Shown: positions 1-8,955, counted from the first letter of the stretch. The stretch is DNA of 64,000 bases from Segatella copri (GCF_026015295.1 NZ_JAPDUW010000001.1:1984001-2048000), one strand, 5' to 3'. The notes: generated by a model from the sequence alone, not told the origin. Numbers and translations are program-made.

Positions 1-64
1 AAGAGACCAATATGACAGCGAAGATGGCTCCAAGAATTATCGAGATATAACGAATTGATTTCAT
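1..64 (-). CDS. N-terminus of an exported or membrane protein, cut by window edge
   Basis: An ATG on the minus strand at 64 opens a frame that runs off the window. The 21 visible residues start MKSIRYISIILGAIF and form a charged start followed by a hydrophobic stretch, as in a signal peptide or membrane anchor. It starts 8 bases after the stop of the upstream leucine-rich-repeat lipoprotein, so the two are probably one transcript. Nothing further can be said about its function. Confidence 0.5.
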   Translation of the reverse strand, partial: MKSIRYISIILGAIFAVILVS

Positions 65-72
65 AATTATAT

Positions 73-1509
73 TTATTTTACCAATTTAGTCCATCTTATC
101 GCACCGACTTTGCGATAACTCAGCCATCCGTCATCTAAGTGTTCTCTGTATTTTCTAATAAATGTTTCGGCTCCATTATCAAATACATCTTGAGAAACGG
201 CAAGAGTTGTTTTTATATTTGTGCTTTCGAATGGTTCAAGAGTCGGTACACCAGCCATATTTGCATAAGCATGTGTCAGTTCCGGATAGACAATCTCACA
301 ATCTCCCAAATTAAGAAGCGTGAAATAACCCAAAGCGTAAATGGATTTTAAATCAAGTTTTTTCAACGAAGGCAAGTCTCGTAACTCAATACCATCCATC
401 ACACCACCATTGTTCATGTCAGAAAATATAATATTCTCAAGCTTTTCACAATTATTGCACACAATTAGATTCCCCAGATTATGATCAAAGTCATTGTAAT
501 TTTGATTAGCGATAAGCGTACTGGACAAATCAAGTGAAACCAAATTGTCGTTTCCTGTTAATTTCAAATTAACGAGATTCGTAGCTTTTGACAAATCTAA
601 TCCTTCCGTTCTTGTTTGAGTAAGCCAAAGACCTTTGATGTTGCTTCTTGGCATTACATATCCAACAGAGAATTGGCGTTTTTCATTTTCATAGCCAAAA
701 ACGACATAATTTTCAGGATAGTAAGGATTGTTGATTACATATTCTATTCCTTCAATCGACTTAATATCACCAATATGCTCATACTGATTTGGATATACTA
801 ATTGAAAATTAGCCATATCCATCTTAGCCATAGGTATGCTAATATCTATTTTATCATCTGCTGTAAAAATTTTAGGAAGTGCTTGCTTCAAAAATGTACG
901 GAAATACTCGTCTGGAACTTCTCTCAAAGTATTGTACTTCTCCAAAGAGCCCTTATCATTTACCATTTGCATATCAACTGTCTTATTCTCTGCCTCATTC
1001 TGGGTATAGAAAGGCATCAAATCCTCTACATTATACTTGCAGGAAGCAGGGAGATAAAGTTTTGTAAACTCATGAAGGATGGTAGCTTTCACCTCATCAT
1101 TCTCAACCTTGGCTGTTACCAAGCCGTCGAAGTCGTAGATGTCATTGCCCTGCAAATCAAGACCTGTAATCTGTGAAGGAAGTGAAGCGATATGGAAAAC
1201 TGGACCATAGCCATTGCTGCTAAGGTTCAACTCTTTCAAATTAGGAAAAACAGAAAGTTCCTTCAAGGCAGCGGTATCAACCTTTGTGCCTGAAAGGTCG
1301 AGAGATGTGGTGCTGTTGGCTTTGTCGTCAAGGAGCATTTTGCCATTTTCATCAAACTGGTATCCCTTAGCTTTGAGGATAGTCATCAACTCTGAGTTGC
1401 TTACAGCCACATTGCTGTAAGAAGGTGCATCGTCGTCACTGCTGCAAGAAGCGAAGCCGAGGCAGAGAGCCAGGGCAGCGAGACCGATGAAATTCTTAAA
1501 AATCTTCAT
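73..1509 (-). CDS. Leucine-rich-repeat lipoprotein
   Basis: A 478-aa surface or periplasmic lipoprotein. Residues 1-22 are a signal peptide with the lipobox LGFASC, followed by SSDDD, an acidic start typical of Bacteroidetes lipoproteins exported to the cell surface. Irregular leucine-rich repeats follow around residues 65-130 (SLDLSGTKV, KELNLSSNG, GLDLQGND) and again around 290-400 (GLWLTQTRTEGLDLSK, NLVNLKLTGND). No enzymatic motif is seen. Such proteins usually serve in binding or adhesion, but the ligand cannot be read from sequence. A good -7 box lies about 60 bases upstream. A second exported protein follows closely downstream. Confidence 0.85.
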   Translation of the reverse strand: MKIFKNFIGLAALALCLGFASCSSDDDAPSYSNVAVSNSELMTILKAKGYQFDENGKMLLDDKANSTTSLDLSGTKVDTAALKELSVFPNLKELNLSSNGYGPVFHIASLPSQITGLDLQGNDIYDFDGLVTAKVENDEVKATILHEFTKLYLPASCKYNVEDLMPFYTQNEAENKTVDMQMVNDKGSLEKYNTLREVPDEYFRTFLKQALPKIFTADDKIDISIPMAKMDMANFQLVYPNQYEHIGDIKSIEGIEYVINNPYYPENYVVFGYENEKRQFSVGYVMPRSNIKGLWLTQTRTEGLDLSKATNLVNLKLTGNDNLVSLDLSSTLIANQNYNDFDHNLGNLIVCNNCEKLENIIFSDMNNGGVMDGIELRDLPSLKKLDLKSIYALGYFTLLNLGDCEIVYPELTHAYANMAGVPTLEPFESTNIKTTLAVSQDVFDNGAETFIRKYREHLDDGWLSYRKVGAIRWTKLVK

Positions 1510-1569
1510 TGTTTTCTAAACTTTTAAAGTATTTATAATTAAAATTAAATATTATCTTGAATCAGGGTG

Positions 1570-1577
1570 CAAAGGTA
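1570..1577 (-). promoter_or_regulatory. Promoter -7 box for the LRR lipoprotein
   Basis: The minus strand reads TACCTTTG, matching the Bacteroidetes TAnnTTTG box, with a TTG about 20 bases further upstream as the -33 element. The start codon at 1509 lies about 55 bases after the expected transcription start. Confidence 0.7.
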
Positions 1578-1720
1578 CATATTTCTAAGAAGGTATGCAA
1601 TACCTAAAAATTAGGAAAATTACGAATACATCATCCTCATTTATGGGGATACAAAAGCAAAAATCATGTTTTACATGCTATTCTCCGCATACTCTAGGTA
1701 TTTTAAGCCCCGTTTCCTGT

Positions 1721-1808
1721 GCTTTTTCTGGTCTTCATTGATGACCGGCGCCTGCCATCATTTAAGACCCGCTGCGGTCTTCTATGATGACCGCCCTAAG
1801 GCACAAAA
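1721..1808. repeat. Dispersed repeat, copy 1 (partner at 43767-43867)
   Basis: Two stretches in the window share the series GCTTTTTCT, GTCTTCATTGATGACCGGCG, CCTG, GGTCTTC, ATGATGACCG (or ATAGATGACCG) and GCACAAAA (or GTACAAAA). Inside each copy the word GATGACCG occurs twice. The two copies lie in unrelated gene contexts, so this is an interspersed noncoding repeat. It resembles the AATGACCG iteron of cassette B in one 8-base core. Confidence 0.6.
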
Positions 1809-2226
1809 GGCTGTTCAGTATTCAGTATTCAGTTTTTTTCGCTGTTGTTTCCATCCGCTCTATAGATAGTATGAGGGTGTGTCATAAGTCTGAATAATAG
1901 TTGGCGCATAACAGTTGACCAACGCATGCACATCACCTGTTGTGCATGCGCATATCAGCTGTTATGCAAGCGCACAACAGCTGTTGTGCGACCGAAGATA
2001 CTGACTGTTTCAACAACATATCCTAACTCTTCCAACAACATATCCTAACTCTTCCAACAACATATTCTGTCTCTTCCAACAACATATTCTAACTCTTCCA
2101 ACAACAAGAAGAGGGTGAATTATAAACTTATGACACACCCTCATAAAATAATTACTTACAATTTGTAACCATAGAAAGGGTAACTATCGCGAAAAAAACT
2201 GAATACTGAATACTGAACACCCTTTT
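1805..2226. repeat. Nested inverted-repeat element
   Basis: Outer arms at 1813-1842 and 2189-2218 are a perfect 30-bp inverted repeat (with looser matching for about 8 more bases outward). Inner arms at 1871-1889 and 2126-2144 are a perfect 19-bp inverted repeat (ATGAGGGTGTGTCATAAGT). Between the inner arms lie short palindromes built on CAACAGCTGTTG and GCATGCGCAT, then a tandem repeat. No credible coding frame is present. It resembles a non-autonomous mobile element inserted inside another, but no transposase is nearby. Confidence 0.75.
2008..2107. repeat. 22-bp tandem repeat, about 4.5 units
   Basis: The unit contains TTCCAACAACATAT followed by CCTAACTC or a close variant. Units are head to tail without spacers and differ at only a few bases. 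They lie within the inner arms of the nested inverted repeat. Absence of spacers rules out a CRISPR array. Confidence 0.8.
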
Positions 2227-2340
2227 AGGTGTCGCACGCCCTGAGGTATAACAACACTCATAAATCGCTCATTTTAAGCTATTCGGAATATTTGGGCAGA
2301 ATTTTTCCTTAAAAAATTTGGTAGTTTCAAATTTTCGCCT

Positions 2341-2348
2341 TATCTTTG
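2341..2348 (+). promoter_or_regulatory. Promoter -7 box for tmRNA
   Basis: TATCTTTG matches the Bacteroidetes -7 consensus exactly, with TTTGG about 20 bases upstream as -33 element. The tmRNA 5' end begins 23 bases downstream. Confidence 0.75.
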
Positions 2349-2370
2349 CACCCAATATCAGAAAATTCTC

Positions 2371-2767
2371 GGGGTTGACTGGATTTGACGGCGAGATGAA
2401 ATGGTACGTAAGCATGCGGAGGCTCGTTGGCTACCTCCTAAATCCTAGTGAACAAAAAATTAATTGGCGAAAATAACTACGCTCTCGCTGCCTAGTCGAA
2501 GTATAGTAAACTAGCTTTATTCCAGCACAGGGTGCTGGAACGAGACATCGCTCAACGGATGTTGTTCCGAATCTTGTTGATCAAGCGGTGCAGGTAAATC
2601 GGAAATAGTTCATGTACGCCTCGTTGCATGGATGAAATTTTAGAGGATAAGGGTATGATTGGTGGTCCAGGTCCTGTCATGCCTCGAAAACCGAAGGCTG
2701 GAATAAGCATGTAGAAAGCGTATGGTTTCCTTGTGCGGACGAGGGTTCGAATCCCTCCAGCTCCACC
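2371..2767 (+). ncRNA. ssrA: Transfer-messenger RNA (tmRNA)
   Basis: The RNA rescues stalled ribosomes and tags the unfinished peptide for proteolysis. The 5' end GGGGTTGACTGGATTTGACG and the 3' end with GGTTCGAATCCCTCC and CAGCTCC form the alanine-tRNA-like domain; the acceptor stem GGGGTTG pairs with CAGCTCC using one or two G-U pairs. The reading frame at 2466-2495 encodes the tag GENNYALAA followed by TAG, the tag type known from Bacteroidetes. The 3' CCA does not appear to be fully encoded (ACCC follows the stem). A strong promoter precedes it and a terminator hairpin follows. Confidence 0.97.
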
Positions 2768-2783
2768 CTATTTGATAGAAACA

Positions 2784-2824
2784 AAAAACTCGCAGATTCT
2801 TTCTTTAGAATTTGCGAGTTTTTA
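2784..2824 (+). terminator. Terminator after tmRNA
   Basis: An inverted repeat AAACTCGCA...TGCGAGTTT with a further AGATTCT/AGAATTT pairing is followed by a T run. It could also end transcription of the convergent AraC-type gene. Confidence 0.75.
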
Positions 2825-2832
2825 TTTTGCTG

Positions 2833-3747
2833 TTATTGTTTTCTCAAACTTTCACGATACTTCAGAGGTGACATGTGCAGATGCTCTCTTACATATTTAC
2901 CGAAGAATGAGGTATTGGAGAAGCCCAGTATACCTGAAATCTCCTTGATTGTTTTCGTTGTAGAACGGAGATAATAGGTGATATCAGCAAGCGTATACTC
3001 CGTAATCCACTCGATGGCCGTCTTGCCGGAATGGCGCTTGCAGATGATGGAGAGATATTTTGGCGTGATACAAAGCTGCTGCGCAAAATATTCTACAGGC
3101 TGATGCTTGATTTCGCTCTGCTGCAACATCTCCAGGAACTTATCAAAGAAATCGCTGGCACTGGTTCCCAAAGTTTCTTTCGGGAGATCAGTCAGCAAAA
3201 GATTGCTCACAGCAAGGAGAGCACTCTTCAGGAGCGTCTCCACAATCTCACGGCGATATGGTTTCCATGAACTGCGGTCGTTGAACTTCGGATCCAGACA
3301 GAGGCGCACCAAGTCGGTAAACTTAGAATAGAATACCATATCCACCTCGTTCATCTTCAACACCGAAACCTTGCTCACATACATGGCACGGTTCCATACC
3401 GAGATATGAGAACGAAGAATACCAAGCAAGCCGTGATTGCTGACACACATGGCTGTGCATGCAAAATCTTCCGACACCTCTTTGATGTCGAGAATAGAGT
3501 TAGGCGGACTGATAAATATATCGCCCTTCTCCACGGTGAATTCCCGCCCGTTGAGTTCAGCTCTCAGGCTGCCTCTCTGACAGGATGCAATCATGTTCAT
3601 CTGGAATCTCATAGGGTCGGGGTTCTGCAACACCTTGACATTATCTATAATCAAGATGTCCTCATCCAGATAGCTCGCACTGATTTCTGCACTCTGTGCG
3701 AACTCACCTTCTTCGATACGCTGCCTGACGTCCTTCTGTTCTTTCAT
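2833..3747 (-). CDS. AraC-family transcriptional regulator
   Basis: A 304-aa protein with a cupin-like N-terminal sensor half (residues about 30-150, including LRAELNGREFTVEKGDIFISPP, here seen as a beta-rich block) and a C-terminal AraC/XylS double helix-turn-helix (about 205-300: YFAQQLCITPKYLSIICKR, then TIKEISGILGFSNTSFFGKY). The second helix-turn-helix carries the usual LGF.N.S.F.KYVR signature. This family activates or represses nearby or distant operons on binding a small ligand. The ligand is not evident. It sits alone between tmRNA and rsgA. Confidence 0.9.
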   Translation of the reverse strand: MKEQKDVRQRIEEGEFAQSAEISASYLDEDILIIDNVKVLQNPDPMRFQMNMIASCQRGSLRAELNGREFTVEKGDIFISPPNSILDIKEVSEDFACTAMCVSNHGLLGILRSHISVWNRAMYVSKVSVLKMNEVDMVFYSKFTDLVRLCLDPKFNDRSSWKPYRREIVETLLKSALLAVSNLLLTDLPKETLGTSASDFFDKFLEMLQQSEIKHQPVEYFAQQLCITPKYLSIICKRHSGKTAIEWITEYTLADITYYLRSTTKTIKEISGILGFSNTSFFGKYVREHLHMSPLKYRESLRKQ

Positions 3748-3764
3748 TAATATGCTTTTTAAAT

Positions 3765-3792
3765 TTCTTCACTCTTCGTTCTTCACTCTTCA
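3765..3792. repeat. Period-7 repeat (CTTCACT type)
   Basis: Four head-to-tail heptads related to CTTCACT fill the gap between the AraC gene and rsgA. Similar period-7 repeats with other sequences occur in several intergenic gaps of this window. Confidence 0.7.
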
Positions 3793-3795
3793 CTA

Positions 3796-4728
3796 TCAAA
3801 AAGCCTCTCTGTATTTGTTTTCGTCCTTATCCTCCAACATAGAGAGATAACTCTGATAGCGGCTAGCTGCAATATAATGTTCCTCAACCGCCTTGATTAC
3901 CGCGCACCCCGGTTCGTGGGTATGGGTACAGTCAGAGAACTTACAATCCTGAGAGAACTTGAAGATTTCCTTAAAATAGCTGGTCAGCTCTTCCTTTTCG
4001 ATATCAAAGGTACCAAAGCCCTTGATGCCCGGAGTATCAATGAGATAACCACCTTCCGGCAGTTCCAGCATCTCACTGAAGGTTGTGGTATGCATTCCGC
4101 TATTATGCGCCTCGCTGATTTCGGCGGTACGCTGCTCTGCTTCAGGAATGAGCTGGTTGATGAGGGTTGACTTTCCTACCCCACTGTTGCCGCTCAACAA
4201 AGATTTCTTATCCTTGATAAGAGGTCGCAACAGTTCAACTCCTTCTCCTGTAGCTGCCGACAATTCGATACATTTATATCCGATGGTCTCATAGAGCGTA
4301 CACATCATCTTCTCGTAATGCAATTCTTCTTCTGAAAGTATGTCACTTTTATTGAAGATGATGATAACAGGCACTCTGTAGGCCTCAGCGCCAGCTAGGA
4401 ATCGGTCGATGAAGGTAGTAGAAGTCTGCGGATAATTCACCGTTACCACAAGCAGCGCCTGGTCTACATTAGCAGCCAGAATATGACTCTGCTTACTGAG
4501 GTTAGGTGATTTACGAATGATATAGTTTTGGCGGTCTTCGATAGAAGAGATAAATGCCGTACCCTCCTGGTTGGTAATAAGCTGCACATAATCGCCTACA
4601 GCCACAGGATTGGTGCTGCGGATGCCCTTCAATCTGAAATTGCCCTTGATTTTACTTTCTATCAGCTGGCCATCGTCTGTCTTGACGGTGTACCAGCTGC
4701 CTGTATTTTTAATAACGAGTCCTCTCAT
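3796..4728 (-). CDS. rsgA: Ribosome small-subunit biogenesis GTPase RsgA
   Basis: A circularly permuted GTPase that acts late in 30S subunit maturation. The order is OB-fold (about 1-70), G4 NKSD (IIFNKSD), then G1 [10 protein letters not shown]3 DTPG, and a zinc-binding tail with Cys/His residues ([14 protein letters not shown]). The permuted order G4-G1-G3 is diagnostic. I choose the ATG giving [12 protein letters not shown]; a GTG two codons upstream is possible but family members start at MRG or MKG. It follows frr by 34 bases on the same strand. Confidence 0.95.
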   Translation of the reverse strand: MRGLVIKNTGSWYTVKTDDGQLIESKIKGNFRLKGIRSTNPVAVGDYVQLITNQEGTAFISSIEDRQNYIIRKSPNLSKQSHILAANVDQALLVVTVNYPQTSTTFIDRFLAGAEAYRVPVIIIFNKSDILSEEELHYEKMMCTLYETIGYKCIELSAATGEGVELLRPLIKDKKSLLSGNSGVGKSTLINQLIPEAEQRTAEISEAHNSGMHTTTFSEMLELPEGGYLIDTPGIKGFGTFDIEKEELTSYFKEIFKFSQDCKFSDCTHTHEPGCAVIKAVEEHYIAASRYQSYLSMLEDKDENKYREAF

Positions 4729-4762
4729 TATCACTTATTAAATAATGTAAGTCCAGAATGAT

Positions 4763-5323
4763 TTAGACTGTCATGATTTCCTTCTCCTTCTCGTCCATCA
4801 GGTTTTCGAGCTGCTTGATGTACTTGTCGTGGAGTTTCTGCAAATCGTTCTCAGCATCCTTCTCCAAGTCTTCAGAAAGTCCATCCTTGATAGCTTTCTT
4901 CAACTTCTCCTTGATTTCCTGGCGCACGTTGCGCACCTCAATCTTAGCACGCTCAGCAATCTTGTTACACTGCTTTACGAGTTCCTTACGGCGCTCACCT
5001 GTTGGCTGAGGAATACCCAGACGTACGATTTCGCCATTGTTCTCAGGAGTGATACCTACACCACTATCCATAATAGCCTTTTCGATATCCTTGATAGCCT
5101 TTTTGTCCCAAGGGCGGATAGCGATAGTACGGGCATCAGGGGTTGTAACTGTAGCTACCTGGTTCAGAGGAACCATACTGCCATAACTATTTACGCGCAC
5201 ACCATCGAGGATGGCTACATTAGCACGACCAGCACGAACATGAGAGAGTTCCTCTGCGAGATACATTGCTGCCATCTCCATACGCTCTGCTGCAGAATTC
5301 AAAGTTTCTTTAACGTCTATCAT
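4763..5323 (-). CDS. frr: Ribosome recycling factor
   Basis: A 186-aa protein, the normal length for RRF, which splits post-termination ribosomes together with EF-G. The recognisable segments are LSHVRAGRANVAILDGV near residue 30, TIAIRPWDKKAIKDIEKAI, and the coiled-coil C-terminal half (KQCNKIAERAKIEVRNVRQ). It lies 12 bases after rsmA and upstream of rsgA, so the three form a translation-linked operon on the minus strand. Confidence 0.97.
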   Translation of the reverse strand: MIDVKETLNSAAERMEMAAMYLAEELSHVRAGRANVAILDGVRVNSYGSMVPLNQVATVTTPDARTIAIRPWDKKAIKDIEKAIMDSGVGITPENNGEIVRLGIPQPTGERRKELVKQCNKIAERAKIEVRNVRQEIKEKLKKAIKDGLSEDLEKDAENDLQKLHDKYIKQLENLMDEKEKEIMTV

Positions 5324-5335
5324 AATTATATGTTT

Positions 5336-6145
5336 TTATTTTATTAATTCTAATCTTTTCAATTCTTCGCCCACATAGTTGGTGAGTTCTACAAACTGCT
5401 GGATAGTGAGCTGCTCAGGACGCTTGGTCATAATGTCTGTGGTGTAGAAATCCTCGCGTGGGGTTACCCCCGGGAACATCTGCTTGAGGCTTACACGGAG
5501 CATCTTGCGACGCTGGTTGAAGACAGTCTTTACCAGACGCTTAAACAGTTTTTCATCACAGCCAAGGTCAGTCACCTTGTTGCGAGTCATACGGATTACC
5601 GCACTCTTTACCTTTGGTGGTGGGTTGAACACATTCTCATCTACCGTAAAGAGATATTCCACATCATACCATGCCTGGATGAGCACACTGAGAATACCAT
5701 AGGCTTTGTTACCTGGTTCTGATGCCATACGCAATGCCACCTCGCGCTGAATCATTCCGGTACAGCAAGGAATGAGATCCTTGTAATCGAGCATCTTGAA
5801 GAATATCTGCGATGAGATATCGTATGGATAATTACCTGTCAGTACAAACTGCTTTCCATCGAATATCTGGTTCAAATCCATTCTCAGGAAGTCTTCACCG
5901 ATAATATTATCCTTGAGTGTCGGGAAATTCTCATGAAGATACGCCACCGACTCCGAGTCGATTTCCACTGCCTTGACGGGTCTTGGTTTCTCTACGAGAT
6001 ATTGGGTAAGAACGCCCATACCTGGTCCGATTTCGAGAACAGGTATATCCGGGCAGGCATCCACCGTATCGGCGATGCGCTTTGCTATATTGAGGTCGGT
6101 CAAGAAGTGCTGACCGAGATTCTTCTTAGGCTTTACAGCTTTCAT
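5336..6145 (-). CDS. rsmA: 16S rRNA dimethyladenosine transferase RsmA/KsgA
   Basis: A 269-aa SAM-dependent methyltransferase that dimethylates two adjacent adenosines in helix 45 of 16S rRNA. The start KKNLGQHFLTDLNIAKRI, the SAM site EIGPGMGVLT and the catalytic NYPYDISSQI (the NxPY motif) are all visible. The C-terminal helical domain ends near residue 265. It is first gene of the rsmA-frr-rsgA operon; a -7 box lies about 30 bases before the start codon. Confidence 0.96.
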   Translation of the reverse strand: MKAVKPKKNLGQHFLTDLNIAKRIADTVDACPDIPVLEIGPGMGVLTQYLVEKPRPVKAVEIDSESVAYLHENFPTLKDNIIGEDFLRMDLNQIFDGKQFVLTGNYPYDISSQIFFKMLDYKDLIPCCTGMIQREVALRMASEPGNKAYGILSVLIQAWYDVEYLFTVDENVFNPPPKVKSAVIRMTRNKVTDLGCDEKLFKRLVKTVFNQRRKMLRVSLKQMFPGVTPREDFYTTDIMTKRPEQLTIQQFVELTNYVGEELKRLELIK

Positions 6146-6171
6146 ATCTTATCTTTATATTATATATTTTG

Positions 6172-6179
6172 CAAAAATA
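6172..6179 (-). promoter_or_regulatory. Promoter -7 box for rsmA-frr-rsgA
   Basis: The minus strand reads TATTTTTG, a match to TAnnTTTG, 27 bases before the rsmA start. Confidence 0.55.
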
Positions 6180-6356
6180 CGATTATTTTTTGAGAATCCA
6201 CACGAAGTATGCGATTTTTTTTATCTTTTTGGGTAAAAAAGGGAAAGAGCCACTTGTTTCTTAAAAAAAAGGCTATACTTTTAGCCATAAATGGCGCCCA
6301 AGCGTTTATTTATGCTAAAAATATGCAGATTCGAACGATATTGTCAATAAAAGTAT

Positions 6357-6364
6357 TATCTTTG
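6357..6364 (+). promoter_or_regulatory. Promoter -7 box for flippase gene
   Basis: TATCTTTG followed by a start codon at 6374. The short spacing (about 10 bases) implies a very short leader, and it shows that a longer upstream in-frame extension from 6209 is not the real start. Confidence 0.6.
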
Positions 6365-6373
6365 CATCTAATT

Positions 6374-7372
6374 ATGGATATAAAGAAGATAGCAAACAAC
6401 ATATGGAAGGTGGCTTTGTCGCTCATTCTGGGTGGCGCCATCCTTTATTGGATGTATCGCGGATTCGACTTCAAGCAAGTAGAAGATGTTCTGCTTCACA
6501 AGATGAGTTGGACCTGGATGCTGCTGTCGTTCCCTTTTGGCATCTCTGCCCAGGTGTTCAGAGGATGGAGATGGAAACAGTCGCTGGAACCATTAGGCGA
6601 GAAGGCACGCTCCAGTATCAGCGTCTACTCCATCTTCCTGTCCTATGCTCTGAGTCTTGTAATTCCTCGTGCGGGCGAGTTTGCCAGATGCGGCGTATTG
6701 AAGAAATGGGATGATGTTTCGTTTCCGAAAGCCTTGGGTACCGTCGTTACAGAAAGAGCCATCGATTCACTCCTCGTGCTGCTGATTACGGCGCTGGTCT
6801 TTGTAATGCAGATTCCGGTATTTCTCAATTTCTTTGAGAAAACAGGTACGAGCATGGACAGTTTACTCTGTCAGTTTACAGCCACAGGTTACATTGTGAC
6901 CGCCATCTGTGGCATAGCAGTACTCATCCTTGCTCACTATCTGCTCAAGCGACTCGCTATATATAATAAGGTAAAAGCAACACTGGGAGGACTCTGGCAA
7001 GGTATCATCTCGCTGAAAGGTGTCAGAAATGTACCGCTCTACATCGCCCTTACACTGGGCATCTGGTTGAGCTATTTCTTCCACTACTATCTTACCTTCC
7101 AATGCTTCGAAGCAACCTCCCATCTCAATCTGATGTGCGGCCTGGTGACATTCATCGTGGGCAGCATAGCGGTCATCGTACCAACGCCTAACGGAGCCGG
7201 TCCTTGGCATTTTGCCGTCAAGACAATGCTCATACTCTATGGCATTCAGGCAAACGATGCCCTCTTCTTCGTTCTCATCGTACACTCCGTGCAAACCCTG
7301 CTTGTAGTCCTTTTGGGAATCTATGCCTGGATAGCACTGGCGTTTACCGGGAAAGTGAAGAGTGAAGAGTGA
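6374..7372 (+). CDS. Lysylphosphatidylglycerol-synthase-type flippase domain membrane protein
   Basis: A 332-aa integral membrane protein of the PF03706 family (UPF0104, the transmembrane half of MprF). About eight hydrophobic segments are visible, with the family features WRWKQSL after the second helix, VIPRAGEFARCGVLKKW, TVVTERAIDSLLVLL and the C-terminal VPTPNGAGPWHFAVKTML. MprF homologues with the synthase move aminoacylated lipids; stand-alone forms such as this lack the synthase and their substrate is unknown. The start is chosen because the promoter box overlaps the upstream in-frame codons. Confidence 0.85.
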   Translation: MDIKKIANNIWKVALSLILGGAILYWMYRGFDFKQVEDVLLHKMSWTWMLLSFPFGISAQVFRGWRWKQSLEPLGEKARSSISVYSIFLSYALSLVIPRAGEFARCGVLKKWDDVSFPKALGTVVTERAIDSLLVLLITALVFVMQIPVFLNFFEKTGTSMDSLLCQFTATGYIVTAICGIAVLILAHYLLKRLAIYNKVKATLGGLWQGIISLKGVRNVPLYIALTLGIWLSYFFHYYLTFQCFEATSHLNLMCGLVTFIVGSIAVIVPTPNGAGPWHFAVKTMLILYGIQANDALFFVLIVHSVQTLLVVLLGIYAWIALAFTGKVKSEE

Positions 7373-7388
7373 GGAGTGAAAAGTGAAG
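7354..7388. repeat. Period-7 repeat (AGTGAAG type)
   Basis: Five heptads related to AGTGAAG run across the stop codon of the flippase gene and into the intergenic gap. The last codons of the protein (KVKSEE) are encoded by the repeat itself. Confidence 0.75.
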
Positions 7389-7417
7389 AATCCTCTTGCT
7401 TTAGGGCGTATGCCCAA

Positions 7418-7440
7418 CTTAACATTGAACATTTAACATT
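7418..7440. repeat. Period-7 repeat (AACATTT type)
   Basis: Three heptads related to AACATTT precede pepD. The same heptad word recurs at 57741-57773. Confidence 0.6.
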
Positions 7441-7454
7441 AAAATAAAAATATT

Positions 7455-8918
7455 ATGGCTGACATTAAGAATTTGAACCCAGTTGAAATCTGGCGCAACT
7501 TTGACAAGTTAACACAAGTTCCACGTCCATCAGGACATTTGGAAAAAATTCAGGCTTATTTGCTCGATTGGGCAAAAGAAGCAGGTGTAGAGGCTTTCCA
7601 AGACCCAGCAGGCAACATCGTGATGCGCAAACCTGCTACTCCAGGTATGGAGAACCGCAAAGGCGTTATTATGCAGGCGCACATGGACATGGTTCCTCAG
7701 AAAGCACCAGACAGCAAGCATAATTTTGAAACAGACCCTATTGAAACCATCATCGATGGCGACTGGGTACGTGCTAATCATACAACACTCGGTAGCGACG
7801 ACGGACTTGGCGTAGCTACAATCATGGCTGTAATGGAATCAAAAGATTTGCAGCATGGTCCTATCGAGGGCTTGATTACCGCCGACGAAGAGACAGGCAT
7901 GTATGGTGCCAACGATCTCCCTGCAGGCGAACTGAACGGCGACATTCTCTTGAACTTCGATACCGAGGTTTGGGGCGAGTTCGTTATTGGTAGCGCTGGC
8001 GGTATCGACATCACAGCAACTCTCGATTATAAAGAGGTAGAAACCGACAAGGAAGATGCTGCCGTTAAGGTAACCCTCAAGGGATTGAAGGGCGGTCACT
8101 CCGGTATCGAGATCAACGAAGGCAGAGCGAATGCCAACAAGTGCATGGTTCGTTTCGTGCGTGAAGCTATTTCAGAACTCGATGCCCGTCTAGCTTCATG
8201 GCAGGGCGGCAACATGCGTAATGCCATCCCATTCCAGGCTGAGGTTGTTCTGACCCTGCCTAAGGAGAACATTGAAGCTTTGAATGACCTGGTAGCAGAC
8301 TGGAAGGACGAAATCTGTGATGAGTTCGAAGGCATTGAGACAACCGAGAACATCGAGTTCTTCGCCGAGAATGTAGAGACTCCTAAGATGCAGGTTCCTG
8401 CCGAAATCCAGGATAATCTTGTAGATGCAATCTACGCTTGCCACGATGGCGTATTGCGTATGGCTCCATCTATGCCTGAAATCGTAGAGACCTCTTCAAA
8501 CCTCGCAATCGTTGAGATTGGTGACGGCAAGGCTGCTATCAAGATTCTGGCCCGTTCCAGCCACGAATACTACAAGATGTATCTTGCCACAATGATAGAA
8601 AGCTGTTTCAACATGGCAGGCATGAAGGTTGAATTCAGCGGCAGCTACATGGGATGGAACCCTAACCCTAAGAGCGACATTCTGGAACACGTATTGAAGG
8701 TTTACAAAGAGCAGAACGGCACAGACGGTAAGGTACAGGCTGTTCACGCAGGTTTGGAGTGCTCTATCATCCTGAGCAAGTATCCTAACCTCGATGTCGT
8801 ATCATTCGGTCCTACTCTTCTTAGTCCTCACACAGCCAATGAGCGTTGCCAGATCAGTTGCGTTGCTCCTTTCTGGAACCTCGTCAAGCAGCTCCTGACA
8901 GAGATTCCTGCAAAGTAA
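7455..8918 (+). CDS. pepD: Aminoacyl-histidine dipeptidase (M20 family)
   Basis: A 487-aa cytosolic zinc dipeptidase that hydrolyses Xaa-His and other dipeptides. M20C features in order: MQAHMDMVPQ (first metal His and Asp), LGSDDGLGVA (bridging Asp), ITADEETGMYGA (catalytic Glu pair), then HSGIEINEGRANANK in the dimerisation lid, and the C-terminal metal ligand region. Length and motif order match PepD. No signal peptide. It stands alone with a terminator directly downstream. Confidence 0.95.
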   Translation: MADIKNLNPVEIWRNFDKLTQVPRPSGHLEKIQAYLLDWAKEAGVEAFQDPAGNIVMRKPATPGMENRKGVIMQAHMDMVPQKAPDSKHNFETDPIETIIDGDWVRANHTTLGSDDGLGVATIMAVMESKDLQHGPIEGLITADEETGMYGANDLPAGELNGDILLNFDTEVWGEFVIGSAGGIDITATLDYKEVETDKEDAAVKVTLKGLKGGHSGIEINEGRANANKCMVRFVREAISELDARLASWQGGNMRNAIPFQAEVVLTLPKENIEALNDLVADWKDEICDEFEGIETTENIEFFAENVETPKMQVPAEIQDNLVDAIYACHDGVLRMAPSMPEIVETSSNLAIVEIGDGKAAIKILARSSHEYYKMYLATMIESCFNMAGMKVEFSGSYMGWNPNPKSDILEHVLKVYKEQNGTDGKVQAVHAGLECSIILSKYPNLDVVSFGPTLLSPHTANERCQISCVAPFWNLVKQLLTEIPAK

Positions 8919-8955
8919 AAAATGGGGTACGAAATTACAAAAAGATTAAAAAAGA

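Noticed and set aside
1666-1869. 67-aa plus-strand frame in the repeat region
   Set aside because: It runs through the dispersed repeat and the outer inverted arm and has no protein-like composition.
2008-2107. Possible CRISPR array
   Set aside because: The 22-bp units are head to tail with no unique spacers, and no cas gene is near.
6209-6373. N-terminal extension of the flippase gene
   Set aside because: The promoter box at 6357 lies inside it, and family members start near MDIKKIANNIW.
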